Below, piece by piece: positions 16,153 through 24,201 of a stretch of DNA of 50,134 nucleotides. The stretch spans positions 1-50,134 of the forward strand of contig JALSQD010000025.1 of the NCBI GenBank assembly GCA_026985615.1, in the 5' to 3' direction. Position 1 is the stretch's first letter; each line of letters opens with the position of its first letter. Under the pieces are notes generated by a model. The model ran no database searches. It saw only the letters and a list, made by a program, of their open reading frames with translations, and was not told where the DNA came from. The stretch is from Thermaceae bacterium. GTDB lineage: Bacteria > Deinococcota > Deinococci > Deinococcales > Marinithermaceae. The translations under genes were made by a program, and so were the position numbers.

Positions 16153-18488
16153 GCTTCCTCCTTACGGCAAACATCGGCGAAGGGGCAGTCGCGGCAGTGC
16201 CAGCCGGGCACCACCTCGGCGCGGGCCTGGCGGTAACGCTCGAGCGCCCTCCGCGCCCGATCCTTACGCGTGCGAACCATCTTTTCGAACCAGGGCGTAC
16301 CCGGGTCCGCGCCGTAGGCGTTGATGGGCACGCCGCCGAAGGGCCAGTAGACCAGCTCCACGCGGTAACCGCGCCTCAGGTACTGCTCGGCCACGATGAA
16401 CTCCGCCCAGCGCTCCTTGAACTCTTCGCGGGCCTCGTCGCGGTCCGAAACCGCCCGGCCGAAGCGGTGGATGTAGGCGGTCCGTCCCTCGCGCTCGCCC
16501 GCGTGAACGGTAACCTTGACGCCCTCGAAGCTGACGCTAGGGTAAAAGCTGAGCCGCTCCCAGACCGCCCGGCTCATGCCGTAGACGGCCAGGTCCTCCA
16601 CCGCCGGGCCCGCAGGATCGGACTTGGCCCTGGCCAGGCGCCTGAAGGTGGGGTACCAGCCGCGCTCGTCCTCGTCCTCGGAGCGCAGCCCCTCGAAGCG
16701 CTCGAGCCAGGCGCGGAAGCCGCAGCCCCCGTAACGGCGGTCGAAGGCGTAGACGCGGCTCAGGCTCTCCGGCTCGGGCAGCGGCAGCGCCGCGGCTGGC
16801 GCCCGGTAGCCCGCGCCCTCGCGCGAAAGCGCCCGGCTGACCAGCGGCACCGGCCCCATTGGTTGCGGTTCGACCCCGGCCACCAGGTCGCGCTCGGGGT
16901 CGAGGGGGCGGCCGGCGTCGGCCTCGGGGTAGGTGATCACCACCTCCCCGGCCAGCTGGCGCAGGTTGCGCCACAGGAGCAGGTCGCGGCCGCGCAGCCG
17001 CCGTGGCAGCACCCCGCGCTCGCCGTAGACGCTTTCGAAGACCTCGGTCCAGGGGCGGCGCGCCTCTTCGGGCAGGAAGTAGTCCTCACGCTCGCCGAAG
17101 GTGTAGACCCCCTCGCTCGCGCCCACCACGTAGGCCTTGCGGTAGCGGCGACCGCTGACCTCGCGGGTCGAGAGCAGCGCCACCCCGCCGGGCCGGCGCT
17201 GGCGCGAACGCACCCGCTCCAGCAGCCCCGCCCACCAGGCGCGAAAACCCTCGGGGCCGCCGGCCTCGAGCGCCTCGCGCGCCCGTAGCCTGAAGACCTC
17301 GCGCCAGCGGCTCTGGGCCAGCTGGGGCCAGCCAGCCAGCAGCGCCTCGGCCCAGGCGAGCACGTGGGCCGCGCGCGCCTCGGGCGCGTCGGGCGCATCC
17401 GCCAGCGGGTCGAGCCGGCGCAGCACCGCCGCCAGCGCGGTCGCGAGGGGGCCGCCTGGGCCGCCGTCCAGCTCGGCGGCCAGCTTTTCCAGCGCGTCCT
17501 GGCCCGCCAGCCCCCGCGCCAGCGCCGCCCGCCCCAGCGGCGCCAGCTCCTCGAAGAGGAAGAGCGCCTCGGCCGTGGGGTGGTCGGGAAAGCGCAGCAG
17601 GTCCACCAGAAGCCGCCCCGCCTCGTCGTCGCTGGGGGAGCGGTAGGTCTCGTCCATCAGATAGAGGTCGTACTCGCGCGCCAGCATCTTGGCCGCCTCC
17701 AGCCGCTCGGGCGGCACCACCAGCACGAGCTCCAGCGGGTCGTCCCCCTCTACCAGCAGGTCGCGCTTGAGCCGGGCCAGCACCCAGCGCAGCTCATGCA
17801 CCGGGTTGTCGGCCCGCCAGACCTCGACCCTGCTCGGGGCCGCGCGCGCTTCCTCGGCCGCGCCCGGCGGCTCGGGCAGCGCCGCCCAGACCTCCACGCC
17901 GGCGCGCTCGAGCGCGTGCAAAAGCGAGAGCGCCACCGGAAAGAGCTCCCAGAACCCGGCCACGAAGAGGGCGTCCAGATCGGGCCGCCAGCGGCCCGCG
18001 GCCACCCGCTCGGCGGCGAGCCGGGCGACGTCGTCGGGGTCGAGGGCCGCGCCCTTGTCACGCTCGTAGCGGGCGTAGACGCGCGCCAGCGCCCGCGCCT
18101 CGGCGTCGGGCTGGGGCACGTCGCCCGGCGCCACCTCGAAGCGCTTGAGCTCGGCGATGGCCAGGGCAAAAAGGCGCGCCTCGCCGGGGCTGGGCGGCCG
18201 GCCCAGCTCGGCGTGGATGGCCTCGCCCACCCGCGCCACCCGCAGCCCGGTCGAAATCTGGGGCGCGTCCAGCCCGGTCTGCGCCAGCACCCGCTGGTGC
18301 AGCTGCTGCAGGTGGAGCACCTCTACCCCCAGCCGCGCGCCGCCCTCTGCCAGGCGCCTCAGGGCGTAGTCGCGCGCCGAGGGCAGGGTGAGCCAGCCGA
18401 TCCGGCCGCGGGCGGCGGTCACCTCGGCCGCCCGCGCCCGCATCCGCGCCTCGGCCGCGCCGTCGCCTGCGTCCCGGAGCCATCGCAT
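16149..18488 (-). CDS. AddB-like protein with Fe-S cysteines but no visible helicase or nuclease active site
   Basis: A 779-residue partner of the AddA-like gene, same operon. It retains the AddB/Cas4-type iron-sulfur cysteines: Cys589 (YGGCGFRAW) and the C-terminal triplet Cys765, Cys768, Cys774 (WHCRDCPFADVC). No Walker A is seen in the N-terminal region, where AddB has GxSGSGKT. The nuclease core is also degenerate: where GxxDRxD...DYK is expected, it reads VKVTVHAGEREGRTAYIHRF. The protein is therefore probably structural, like RecC. ATG 18488 follows TAGAAT (18502-18497 on the minus strand) by 8 nt. Confidence 0.75.
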   Translation of the reverse strand: MRWLRDAGDGAAEARMRARAAEVTAARGRIGWLTLPSARDYALRRLAEGGARLGVEVLHLQQLHQRVLAQTGLDAPQISTGLRVARVGEAIHAELGRPPSPGEARLFALAIAELKRFEVAPGDVPQPDAEARALARVYARYERDKGAALDPDDVARLAAERVAAGRWRPDLDALFVAGFWELFPVALSLLHALERAGVEVWAALPEPPGAAEEARAAPSRVEVWRADNPVHELRWVLARLKRDLLVEGDDPLELVLVVPPERLEAAKMLAREYDLYLMDETYRSPSDDEAGRLLVDLLRFPDHPTAEALFLFEELAPLGRAALARGLAGQDALEKLAAELDGGPGGPLATALAAVLRRLDPLADAPDAPEARAAHVLAWAEALLAGWPQLAQSRWREVFRLRAREALEAGGPEGFRAWWAGLLERVRSRQRRPGGVALLSTREVSGRRYRKAYVVGASEGVYTFGEREDYFLPEEARRPWTEVFESVYGERGVLPRRLRGRDLLLWRNLRQLAGEVVITYPEADAGRPLDPERDLVAGVEPQPMGPVPLVSRALSREGAGYRAPAAALPLPEPESLSRVYAFDRRYGGCGFRAWLERFEGLRSEDEDERGWYPTFRRLARAKSDPAGPAVEDLAVYGMSRAVWERLSFYPSVSFEGVKVTVHAGEREGRTAYIHRFGRAVSDRDEAREEFKERWAEFIVAEQYLRRGYRVELVYWPFGGVPINAYGADPGTPWFEKMVRTRKDRARRALERYRQARAEVVPGWHCRDCPFADVCRKEEA

Positions 18489-18536
18489 CCAGACGCATTC
18501 TACGACGCCCGCCGGTCGCTCAGGAAAACCTAATAG

Positions 18537-18572
18537 TAATGACTTGCATTAATCGGCAAAATGGGCTATAGT
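18537..18572 (+). promoter_or_regulatory. Sigma-A promoter of the peroxiredoxin gene with dyad over the -35
   Basis: TTGCAT (18544-18549), a 17-bp spacer and TATAGT (18567-18572) form a near-consensus promoter. A short dyad TAATG-acttg-CATTA (18537-18551) overlaps the -35 box in an AT-rich patch, a plausible repressor site. GGAGGT at 18580-18585 lies 9 nt before the start codon. Confidence 0.7.
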
Positions 18573-18594
18573 ACACGGCGGAGGTGCAGGACCT

Positions 18595-19251
18595 ATGGAA
18601 ACCAACGAAACCGTAATCTCCCTTCCCCGACTGAACGAACCGGCCCCCGACTTCGAGGCCAAGACCACCAAGGGAACCCTCAAGCTCTCCGACTTCAAGG
18701 GCAAGTGGGTGGTCCTCTTCAGCCACCCCGCCGACTTCACCCCGGTGTGCAGCACCGAGTTCCTGGCGTTCGCGCGCAAGGCGGACGAGTTCGCCAAGCG
18801 CAACGTCCAGCTCATGGGGCTCTCGATCGACAGCATCCACAGCCACCTGGCCTGGATCAAGGACCTGGAGGACCTGACCGGCACTACCATCGACTTCCCG
18901 GTGATCGCCGACCTGGACATGAAGGTCTCCAACCTCTACGGCATGGTCCACCCGGGGGCGGCCGACACCGCCGCCGTGCGCACCGTCTTCATCATCGACG
19001 ACAAGGGCATTCTGCGCGCGATGCTCTACTACCCGCTCACCAACGGCCGCAACATCGACGAGGTGCTGCGCCTGGTCGACGCACTGCAGTTCACCGACAA
19101 GACCGGGCTGGCCACCCCGGCCGACTGGCAGCCGGGCGAGCTCGCCATCGTGCCCCCGCCGGCCACCATCGACGAGGTCAAGGCCGACGAGGCCAAGAAG
19201 AGCGAGTACGCCGAGTTCAAGCGCTGGTACCTGCGCTACAAGAAAGCCTAA
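18595..19251 (+). CDS. 1-Cys peroxiredoxin (Prx6-type, AhpC/TSA family)
   Basis: A 218-residue thiol peroxidase. The peroxidatic cysteine is Cys52 in SHPADFTPVCSTE, the only cysteine in the protein, so it uses an external resolving thiol. LPRLNEPAPDFEAKTTKG and the long C-terminal extension (LQFTDKTGLATPADWQPGE) are typical of Prx6/archaeal-type peroxiredoxins. It is one of the few genes here with both a consensus-like promoter and a good ribosome-binding site, suggesting high expression. A GC hairpin follows the stop. Confidence 0.93.
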   Translation: METNETVISLPRLNEPAPDFEAKTTKGTLKLSDFKGKWVVLFSHPADFTPVCSTEFLAFARKADEFAKRNVQLMGLSIDSIHSHLAWIKDLEDLTGTTIDFPVIADLDMKVSNLYGMVHPGAADTAAVRTVFIIDDKGILRAMLYYPLTNGRNIDEVLRLVDALQFTDKTGLATPADWQPGELAIVPPPATIDEVKADEAKKSEYAEFKRWYLRYKKA

Positions 19252-19267
19252 GGCAGCCTGCGCACGA

Positions 19268-19292
19268 CACCGCCGCCCACAGGGCGGCGGTG
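19268..19292. terminator. Hairpin terminator between convergent genes
   Basis: CACCGCCGCCC (19268-19278), a 3-nt loop, and GGGCGGCGGTG (19282-19292) form a perfect 11-bp stem in the 58-bp gap between the peroxiredoxin and the convergent trans-sulfuration gene. A short T-run (CCTTT) follows on the plus strand. Confidence 0.65.
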
Positions 19293-19309
19293 GCCTTTGG
19301 GCCGCCCGG

Positions 19310-20491
19310 TTAGGACACCAGGCTGCGTTCCACCCGCGCGAGCGCCTGCTCCAGGTCCTCGGTCAGGTCGCGCGGATCTTCGATGCCCACCGAAAGCCGC
19401 ACCAAGCCGGGGGTGATGCCCTGGCGCCCCCGCACCTCGGGCGGCAGCAGCTCGTGGGTGGTGCTGGCGGGGTGGGTGGCCAGCGACTCGACGTCGCCCA
19501 GGGAGACCGCCTGGGTGAAGAGCTCGAGCCCGTCGAGGAAGACGCGCGCCGCGTCGAAGCCGCCGTGCAGCTCCAGGGCCACCATCCCGCCGTAGCGGTC
19601 CATCTGCCGCGCGGCGACCTCGTGCCCGGGGTGCTGCGGCAGCCCCGGGTAGTAGACCCGGGCCACCGCCGGATGGCGGGCCAAGTAGGCGACCACGGCC
19701 TCGGCGCCGTCGCAGTGGGCCTCCATGCGAAGCGCCAGCGTCTTGATCCCCCGCATGAACAGGAAGGCGTCCTCGGGGCTCATCGCCCCGCCGACGTGGC
19801 GCAGGCCGTGCATCCGCAGCTCCTGCATCATCTCGCCGGGCCCGGCTACCACGCCGCCGATCGCGTCGCCGTGGCCCCCCAGGTACTTGGTCGCCGAGTG
19901 CACCACCAGCTCGATGCCGAACTCGAGCGGCCGCGTCAGGTAGGGGGTGGCGAAGGTGTTGTCGGCGACGGTCAGCACCCCGTGCGCGCGCCCGACCTCG
20001 CCGACCTGCGCCAGGTCGTGGATCCGCAGCGTCGGGTTCGTGGGCGTCTCCACGTAGAGCATCCGGGTCTTGGGGCCCACCCACGCCGAGGGCGGCTCCT
20101 CGGAAACGTCGCGAACCTCGATGCCGAAACGCGCCAGGGTCTCCAGGAAGAGCCCCTCGGTGCCGCCGTAGAGGGGGCCGAGGAAGGCCAGCTCGTCGCC
20201 CGGCTGGAGGAAGGTCAGGGTCAGCGCCGCGATCGCCGCCATGCCGCTGGCGAAGGCCACCGCGTCCTCGGCGCCCTCCAGACTCGCCACCTTTTCCTCG
20301 AACACCCGCACCGTGGGGTTGCCGATGCGGGTGTAGACGTAACCGGGCTCCTCGCCCGCGAACATTCGTGCGCCGCGGTCGAAGGAACCGTAGGCGAAGG
20401 TCGAGGTGCGGAACACCGGGGTCACGTGCGCGCCCGTGGTGGGATCGGGCCGCGAGCCCGCGTGCAACGCACGGGTTCTGAAGCGTTTCAT
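19310..20491 (-). CDS. Cys/Met metabolism PLP-dependent enzyme (cystathionine gamma-synthase/lyase type)
   Basis: A 393-residue fold-type I PLP enzyme of trans-sulfuration. Seen: YTRIGNPTVRVFEEKVASLEGAE, ASGMAAIAAL, GPLYGGTEG, VADNTFATP, and the PLP lysine Lys202 in VHSATKYLGGH. The C-terminal LSVGIEDPRDLTEDLEQAL is typical. Sequence alone does not separate cystathionine gamma-synthase, gamma-lyase, methionine gamma-lyase or O-acylhomoserine sulfhydrylase. The start ATG 20491 has AGGAAGG upstream. The likely promoter TATAGT (minus strand, 20543-20538) leaves a leader of about 40 nt; a small CCCC-tgt-GGGG hairpin (20507-20517) sits within it. Confidence 0.9.
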   Translation of the reverse strand: MKRFRTRALHAGSRPDPTTGAHVTPVFRTSTFAYGSFDRGARMFAGEEPGYVYTRIGNPTVRVFEEKVASLEGAEDAVAFASGMAAIAALTLTFLQPGDELAFLGPLYGGTEGLFLETLARFGIEVRDVSEEPPSAWVGPKTRMLYVETPTNPTLRIHDLAQVGEVGRAHGVLTVADNTFATPYLTRPLEFGIELVVHSATKYLGGHGDAIGGVVAGPGEMMQELRMHGLRHVGGAMSPEDAFLFMRGIKTLALRMEAHCDGAEAVVAYLARHPAVARVYYPGLPQHPGHEVAARQMDRYGGMVALELHGGFDAARVFLDGLELFTQAVSLGDVESLATHPASTTHELLPPEVRGRQGITPGLVRLSVGIEDPRDLTEDLEQALARVERSLVS

Positions 20492-20564
20492 CGTTCCTTC
20501 CTTTCTCCCCTGTGGGGACCGCCTGGTTCTCGGATTCACTATACCGCCGGTAGACTGAGCGTAG

Positions 20565-21278
20565 GTGAAGCCCCGTCCCTCCTTCTCCATCCTCGCCCGC
20601 CGCTACGACCGGCTCATGGCCGACGTGCCCTACGAGGGCTGGGCCGCGTTCGTGCTGGCGGCGCTGGCGGGCGAGGGCGCGACCCCGCGCGACCTGCTCG
20701 AGCTCGGCGTCGGTACGGGCAACGCCCTCGTCCCCTTCTTGCGGCGCGGCCTGGAGGCGGTGGGGGTGGATGCCTCGGCGGCGATGCTGGCGGTCGCCCG
20801 GGCCAAGCTCCCCGGCGTTCCGCTCATTCGCGCCGACGCGCGCACGCTGCGGCTGGGCCGCCGCTTCAACCTCGTCTACTCGGCTTTCGACAGCCTCAAC
20901 AACCTGCTCACCCCCACCGACCTGCGCGATGCGCTGGCCGCGGCGCGCCACCACCTGCGGCCCGGAGGCTGGCTCGCCGCCGACCTGAACACCCCCGCCG
21001 GCTTGCAGGAACTCTGGCGCGAGGAGGTGTGGGAGGAGGACGGCGTCCGCCTGGTCTACGGCTACGACCCCGCCACCCGCCTGGGCCGGCTCGAGGTCTG
21101 GGTGGAGGGCGAGCGCGAGCTGCACCTCGAGCGCGGCTACGAGCCGGAAGAGGTGCACTCGCTGCTCGAGGTGCTGGGATACGACCCCGTCTTCTACCTC
21201 ACCTACCCCGAGGGCCTGCCCCCGGGCCCGCTCGCAGAGCGCTTCTGGGTCTTCGCGCGCCGTCCTCACGCGCCTTAG
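20565..21278 (+). CDS. Class I SAM-dependent methyltransferase
   Basis: A 237-residue methyltransferase of unknown substrate. Motif I is LLELGVGTGNAL, followed by GVDASAAMLAVARAKL (motif post-I with acidic residue), RADARTLRLGRRFNLVYSAFDSLNNLL (motif II) and HLRPGGWLAADLNTP (motif III). It resembles the YodH/YcgJ-like cytosolic methyltransferases. GTG 20565 is 8 nt after TAGACT (20551-20556). It diverges from the trans-sulfuration gene; both could act on sulfur/SAM metabolism, but that is only context. Confidence 0.86.
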   Translation: MKPRPSFSILARRYDRLMADVPYEGWAAFVLAALAGEGATPRDLLELGVGTGNALVPFLRRGLEAVGVDASAAMLAVARAKLPGVPLIRADARTLRLGRRFNLVYSAFDSLNNLLTPTDLRDALAAARHHLRPGGWLAADLNTPAGLQELWREEVWEEDGVRLVYGYDPATRLGRLEVWVEGERELHLERGYEPEEVHSLLEVLGYDPVFYLTYPEGLPPGPLAERFWVFARRPHAP

Positions 21279-21302
21279 GGGCGCGCCGGCTAGGTTAAGG
21301 AC

Positions 21303-21932
21303 GTGACCCCCCGCGAACCCGTGAACACCTACACCCACGCGGCCGGCGCCGTCGGGGCGCTGGTGGGCCTGGCCGGCCTCGTCTACCTGGCCGGCTCCGA
21401 CCCCCTCAAGCTGGCGGCCGCGCTCGTCTTCGGCCTGACGATGTTCCTGATGTACACCGCCAGCGCCGGCTACCACGCCGCCCGAATCGGCGAACGCGGG
21501 CTCGCCTGGCTGTGCAAGCTCGACCACGCCGCCATCTTCCTCTTCATCGCCGGCTCGTACACCCCGGTGCTGCTCACCCTGCTCAACGGCCCCGCCCGCT
21601 GGGGCTGGCTGGGGCTGGTGTGGGGGCTCGCGGTGCTGGGCATCGCCCTCAAGCTCTGGAAGATGACCGCGCCCCGCTGGCTCTCCACGCTCTCCTACCT
21701 GGGGTTGGGCTGGCTCGCGGTCTTCCTGGTGCCCCAGCTACAGCTGCCGCCGGCGGCGCTGGGCTGGCTGCTGGCGAGCGGGGCCTTCTACTCACTGGGG
21801 GCGCTCGTCTACGCGCTGAAGAAACCCAACCTGCCCCGCCTGGGCTTCCACGAGCTGTGGCACCTCTTTGTCCTCGGCGGCAGCGCCACCATGTACGCCG
21901 CGGTCTGGATCCTGCTCGCTCACCCCGCTTGA
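21303..21932 (+). CDS. TrhA/hemolysin III-like membrane protein (PAQR family)
   Basis: A 209-residue integral membrane protein with about seven hydrophobic segments. The conserved PAQR/CREST blocks are visible: YTASAGYHAARIG (Ser..His), CKLDHAAIFLFIAGSYTPVLL (Asp-His) and FHELWHLFVLGGS (His..His), likely metal ligands. Bacterial members (TrhA, hemolysin III) are linked to membrane-fluidity homeostasis. The GTG start lies 6 nt after TAGGTT (21291-21296). It stands just upstream of the two-component system but is separated from it by a promoter. Confidence 0.88.
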   Translation: MTPREPVNTYTHAAGAVGALVGLAGLVYLAGSDPLKLAAALVFGLTMFLMYTASAGYHAARIGERGLAWLCKLDHAAIFLFIAGSYTPVLLTLLNGPARWGWLGLVWGLAVLGIALKLWKMTAPRWLSTLSYLGLGWLAVFLVPQLQLPPAALGWLLASGAFYSLGALVYALKKPNLPRLGFHELWHLFVLGGSATMYAAVWILLAHPA

Positions 21933-21970
21933 TCGTTTTCATAAATGAGTGTATTCTTAAGATAAACGCC

Positions 21971-21998
21971 ACTTTCTCATGAGAAAGTAGGGGATACT
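21971..21998 (+). promoter_or_regulatory. 18-bp perfect palindrome and -10 box of the response-regulator gene
   Basis: ACTTTCTCATGAGAAAGT (21971-21988) is a perfect palindrome lying in the -35/spacer region. GATACT (21993-21998) lies exactly 6 nt before ATG 22005. The region upstream (21930-21970) is AT-rich and contains TCTTAAGA. The palindrome is a strong operator candidate, possibly for autoregulation by the response regulator or for another dimeric repressor. Confidence 0.65.
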
Positions 21999-22004
21999 GC
22001 AACT

Positions 22005-22712
22005 ATGACGGAACACGAATACGAAACGAGCGAACACATGGACGGACCGCTCATCCTCATCGTCGAGGACGAGAAGGACATTGCCCGCTTCATCGAGCTC
22101 GAGCTCCAGGCCGAGGGCTACCGCACCGAGGTGGCCTACGACGGCATCACCGGCCTCTCCAAGTTCCGCGAGACCAACCCCAACCTCGTCATCCTCGACC
22201 TCATGCTGCCGGTCATGGACGGCCTCGAGGTCGCGCGCCGCATCCGCAAGACCTCGAACATCCCCATCCTCATCCTCACCGCCAAGGACGCCGTGACCGA
22301 CAAGGTGGAGGGCCTGGACGCCGGCGCCGACGACTACCTGGTCAAGCCCTTCTCCATCGAGGAGCTGCTGGCCCGCGTGCGCGCCCACCTGCGCCGTGTG
22401 ACCCCGGCGATCACCGGCGAGATCCGCGTCGCCGACCTGATCATCAACCTGGAAGGGCGCGAGGTCTTCCGCGGCGGGAGGCGCATCGAGCTCTCGAACA
22501 AGGAGTTCGAGCTGCTCGAGCTGCTCGCCCGCAGCCCGGGCAAGGTCTTCAGCCGCTTCGAGATCGAGGAGAAGGTCTGGCCCGGCTACCAGGGCGGCTC
22601 CAACGTGGTGGACGTCTATATTGGCTACCTGCGCAAGAAGCTCGAGGCCGAGGGCGAGCGCCGGCTGATCCACACCGTGCGCGGCGTCGGCTACGTGCTG
22701 CGCGAAGACTGA
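22005..22712 (+). CDS. OmpR/PhoB-family response regulator
   Basis: A 235-residue DNA-binding response regulator. The receiver domain starts LILIVEDEKDIARF, with the phosphorylatable Asp in LVILDLMLPVMDG, the switch Thr in ILTAKDA and Lys in YLVKPF. The C-terminal winged helix has LSNKEFELLELLARSPGKVFSR and VDVYIGYLRKKLE...RLIHTVRGVGYVL. ATG 22005 is supported by the -10 box 6 nt upstream, giving an 11-residue tail before MDGPLILIV; ATG 22038 is the alternative. The partner kinase follows after 49 nt. Confidence 0.93.
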   Translation: MTEHEYETSEHMDGPLILIVEDEKDIARFIELELQAEGYRTEVAYDGITGLSKFRETNPNLVILDLMLPVMDGLEVARRIRKTSNIPILILTAKDAVTDKVEGLDAGADDYLVKPFSIEELLARVRAHLRRVTPAITGEIRVADLIINLEGREVFRGGRRIELSNKEFELLELLARSPGKVFSRFEIEEKVWPGYQGGSNVVDVYIGYLRKKLEAEGERRLIHTVRGVGYVLRED

Positions 22713-22719
22713 AGCCCCG

Positions 22720-22742
22720 CCGCGCCGGCCCCGCCGGCGCGG
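22720..22742 (+). terminator. Strong GC hairpin between response regulator and kinase
   Basis: CCGCGCCGGC (22720-22729), loop CCC, GCCGGCGCGG (22733-22742): a perfect 10-bp stem starting 7 nt after the regulator stop codon and followed by TTCTCT. It may be an attenuator or an RNA-processing element that lowers kinase expression relative to the regulator. It is not a full terminator by the T-run criterion. Confidence 0.45.
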
Positions 22743-22761
22743 TTCTCTCCGAGGCCTGGCC

Positions 22762-24201
22762 GTGAACCTGCGCACCCGCATCACCCTGCTGACGCTGCTC
22801 GTCCTCTCGCTCTCGCTCCTAGTGATCGGGGCGAGCGTCTACGCCCTCTTGCAGCGCTACCTCTACCAGACCCTGCGGGCCGAGCTGCAGGACGCGATCA
22901 GCCAGGTAATCCAGCAGTACCAGGCCGAGTTCACCATCGGCTCGAGCGGCGACGTCCTCAACAAGGTGCTGCCGCCCTCGGTCTACGGCGAGATCGACCT
23001 GCTCATCCCCCAAAACCCCACCCCCGAGTCGTTCGTAAACGAGGTCATCGCCACCACCAGTCGTACCCTGGGGCAGCGGCTGCTCCTGCCCCCCAGCGAC
23101 TACGCCCAGCTATTGCGAAACAAGGAGATCTGGACCACCGCCCTGCTGCCCCAAGGCGACCGCCCGCCCGAGCGCCTGCTGGTGCACGGCGTGCTCATCA
23201 AGGCCCCCACCGCCCCCCTCAACCAGGACACCTGGGTGGCCATCTTCGTGGCCAAGCCGCTCCGGCCCATTGAGTCGACCCTGGCCGAGCTCTCGCGCGT
23301 CTTCCTCTTTACCTCGATCTTTGTCCTCACCCTGGGCGGTGTCCTCACCTACCTGCTGGTGGGGCGGACGCTCGAGCCACTCGAGGCCATCACCCAGAAG
23401 GCCGAAGAGGTGAGCATCAAGGGCCGCACCCGCCTGCCCGAGCCCGATACCCACGACGAGGTGGCAGCGCTGGCGCGCGCGCTTAACCGCATGCTCGAGC
23501 GCCTGGAGCACGCCTTCCAGACCCAAAGCCGCTTCCTCGCCGACGCCTCCCACGAGCTACGCACGCCCATCACCGCCATCCTCGGCCACGTGGGCTACCT
23601 GCTGCGCCGCACGCCGGTGAACGACGTCCAGCGCGAGAGCCTCGAGACGATCCGGCGCGAGGGCGAGCGCATGACCAAGCTCGTCACCGACCTGCTCGAC
23701 CTCGCCGGCAGCGAGGGCGGCTGGCGCTTCGAGGTGCGCCCGGTCGAGCTCGTGGGCCTGCTCAGCGAGCTCGCCGCCGAGTACACCCCTACCTTCGACG
23801 GCGAGGTGCGGGTGGAAGCCCCGCAGGACGAGGTCTGGGTTGAGGCCGACGACGAACGGCTGCACCAGGTCTTCGCCAACCTTGTCTCCAACGCCATCAA
23901 GGCCGGTGCCCGCCACATCACCCTGCGGGTGCTGCTCCCCGGCGACCGGGTGGTGGTGCGCGTCATCGACGACGGCCCCGGCATCCCCGCCGAGCACCTG
24001 CCCCACCTTTTCGAGCGCTTCTACCGGGTCGACAAGGCGCGCGACCGCGCCGCTGGCGGCTCGGGCCTGGGGCTCGCCATCGTCAAGGCCATCGTCGAGG
24101 CCCTGGGCGGCGAGGTCTGGGTCGAGTCGGAGGTGGACCGGGGCACCACCTTCAGCGTTTCCTTAAGGCGCGCAACAGCTCCGCCGCCTCATCTGCGCTG
24201 A
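22762..24201 (+). CDS. Membrane sensor histidine kinase
   Basis: A 479-residue kinase partnering the upstream regulator. Transmembrane segment 1 is at about 9-28 (LLTLLVLSLSLLVIGASVYAL), an extracytoplasmic sensor domain follows to about 170, then TM2 (FLFTSIFVLTLGGVLTYLLV). A HAMP domain follows (RTLEPLEAITQKAEEV), then HisKA with phospho-acceptor His264 (DASHELRTPITAI), and HATPase_c with the N box (LVSNAIKAG), G1 DDGPGIP, the F box and G2 GGSGLGLAIV. The stimulus is unknown. Its last 50 nt overlap the convergent DUF2089 gene. Confidence 0.93.
   Translation: MNLRTRITLLTLLVLSLSLLVIGASVYALLQRYLYQTLRAELQDAISQVIQQYQAEFTIGSSGDVLNKVLPPSVYGEIDLLIPQNPTPESFVNEVIATTSRTLGQRLLLPPSDYAQLLRNKEIWTTALLPQGDRPPERLLVHGVLIKAPTAPLNQDTWVAIFVAKPLRPIESTLAELSRVFLFTSIFVLTLGGVLTYLLVGRTLEPLEAITQKAEEVSIKGRTRLPEPDTHDEVAALARALNRMLERLEHAFQTQSRFLADASHELRTPITAILGHVGYLLRRTPVNDVQRESLETIRREGERMTKLVTDLLDLAGSEGGWRFEVRPVELVGLLSELAAEYTPTFDGEVRVEAPQDEVWVEADDERLHQVFANLVSNAIKAGARHITLRVLLPGDRVVVRVIDDGPGIPAEHLPHLFERFYRVDKARDRAAGGSGLGLAIVKAIVEALGGEVWVESEVDRGTTFSVSLRRATAPPPHLR

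Noticed and set aside
13768..16236. 822-codon plus-strand open frame opposite the AddA-like helicase
   Set aside because: All helicase and nuclease motifs lie on the minus strand; the plus frame has no recognisable domain and is a mirror of biased third positions.
16149..18488. Reading the minus-strand partner as a complete AddB with helicase and nuclease activity
   Set aside because: No Walker A or DxK nuclease motif could be found; only the Fe-S cysteines support the family.
17364..18533. 389-codon plus-strand frame opposite the AddB-like gene
   Set aside because: Antisense shadow with His/Gln/Arg-rich composition and no domain; the minus strand has an operon-coupled gene with conserved cysteines.
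20492..20545. Possible SAM or other riboswitch before the trans-sulfuration gene
   Set aside because: The leader is only about 40-50 nt and holds just a 4-bp hairpin; too short for known methionine-related riboswitches.
19454..21298. 614-codon plus-strand frame spanning the trans-sulfuration gene and methyltransferase
   Set aside because: It crosses a clear promoter region and is antisense to, or out of frame with, two well-supported genes.
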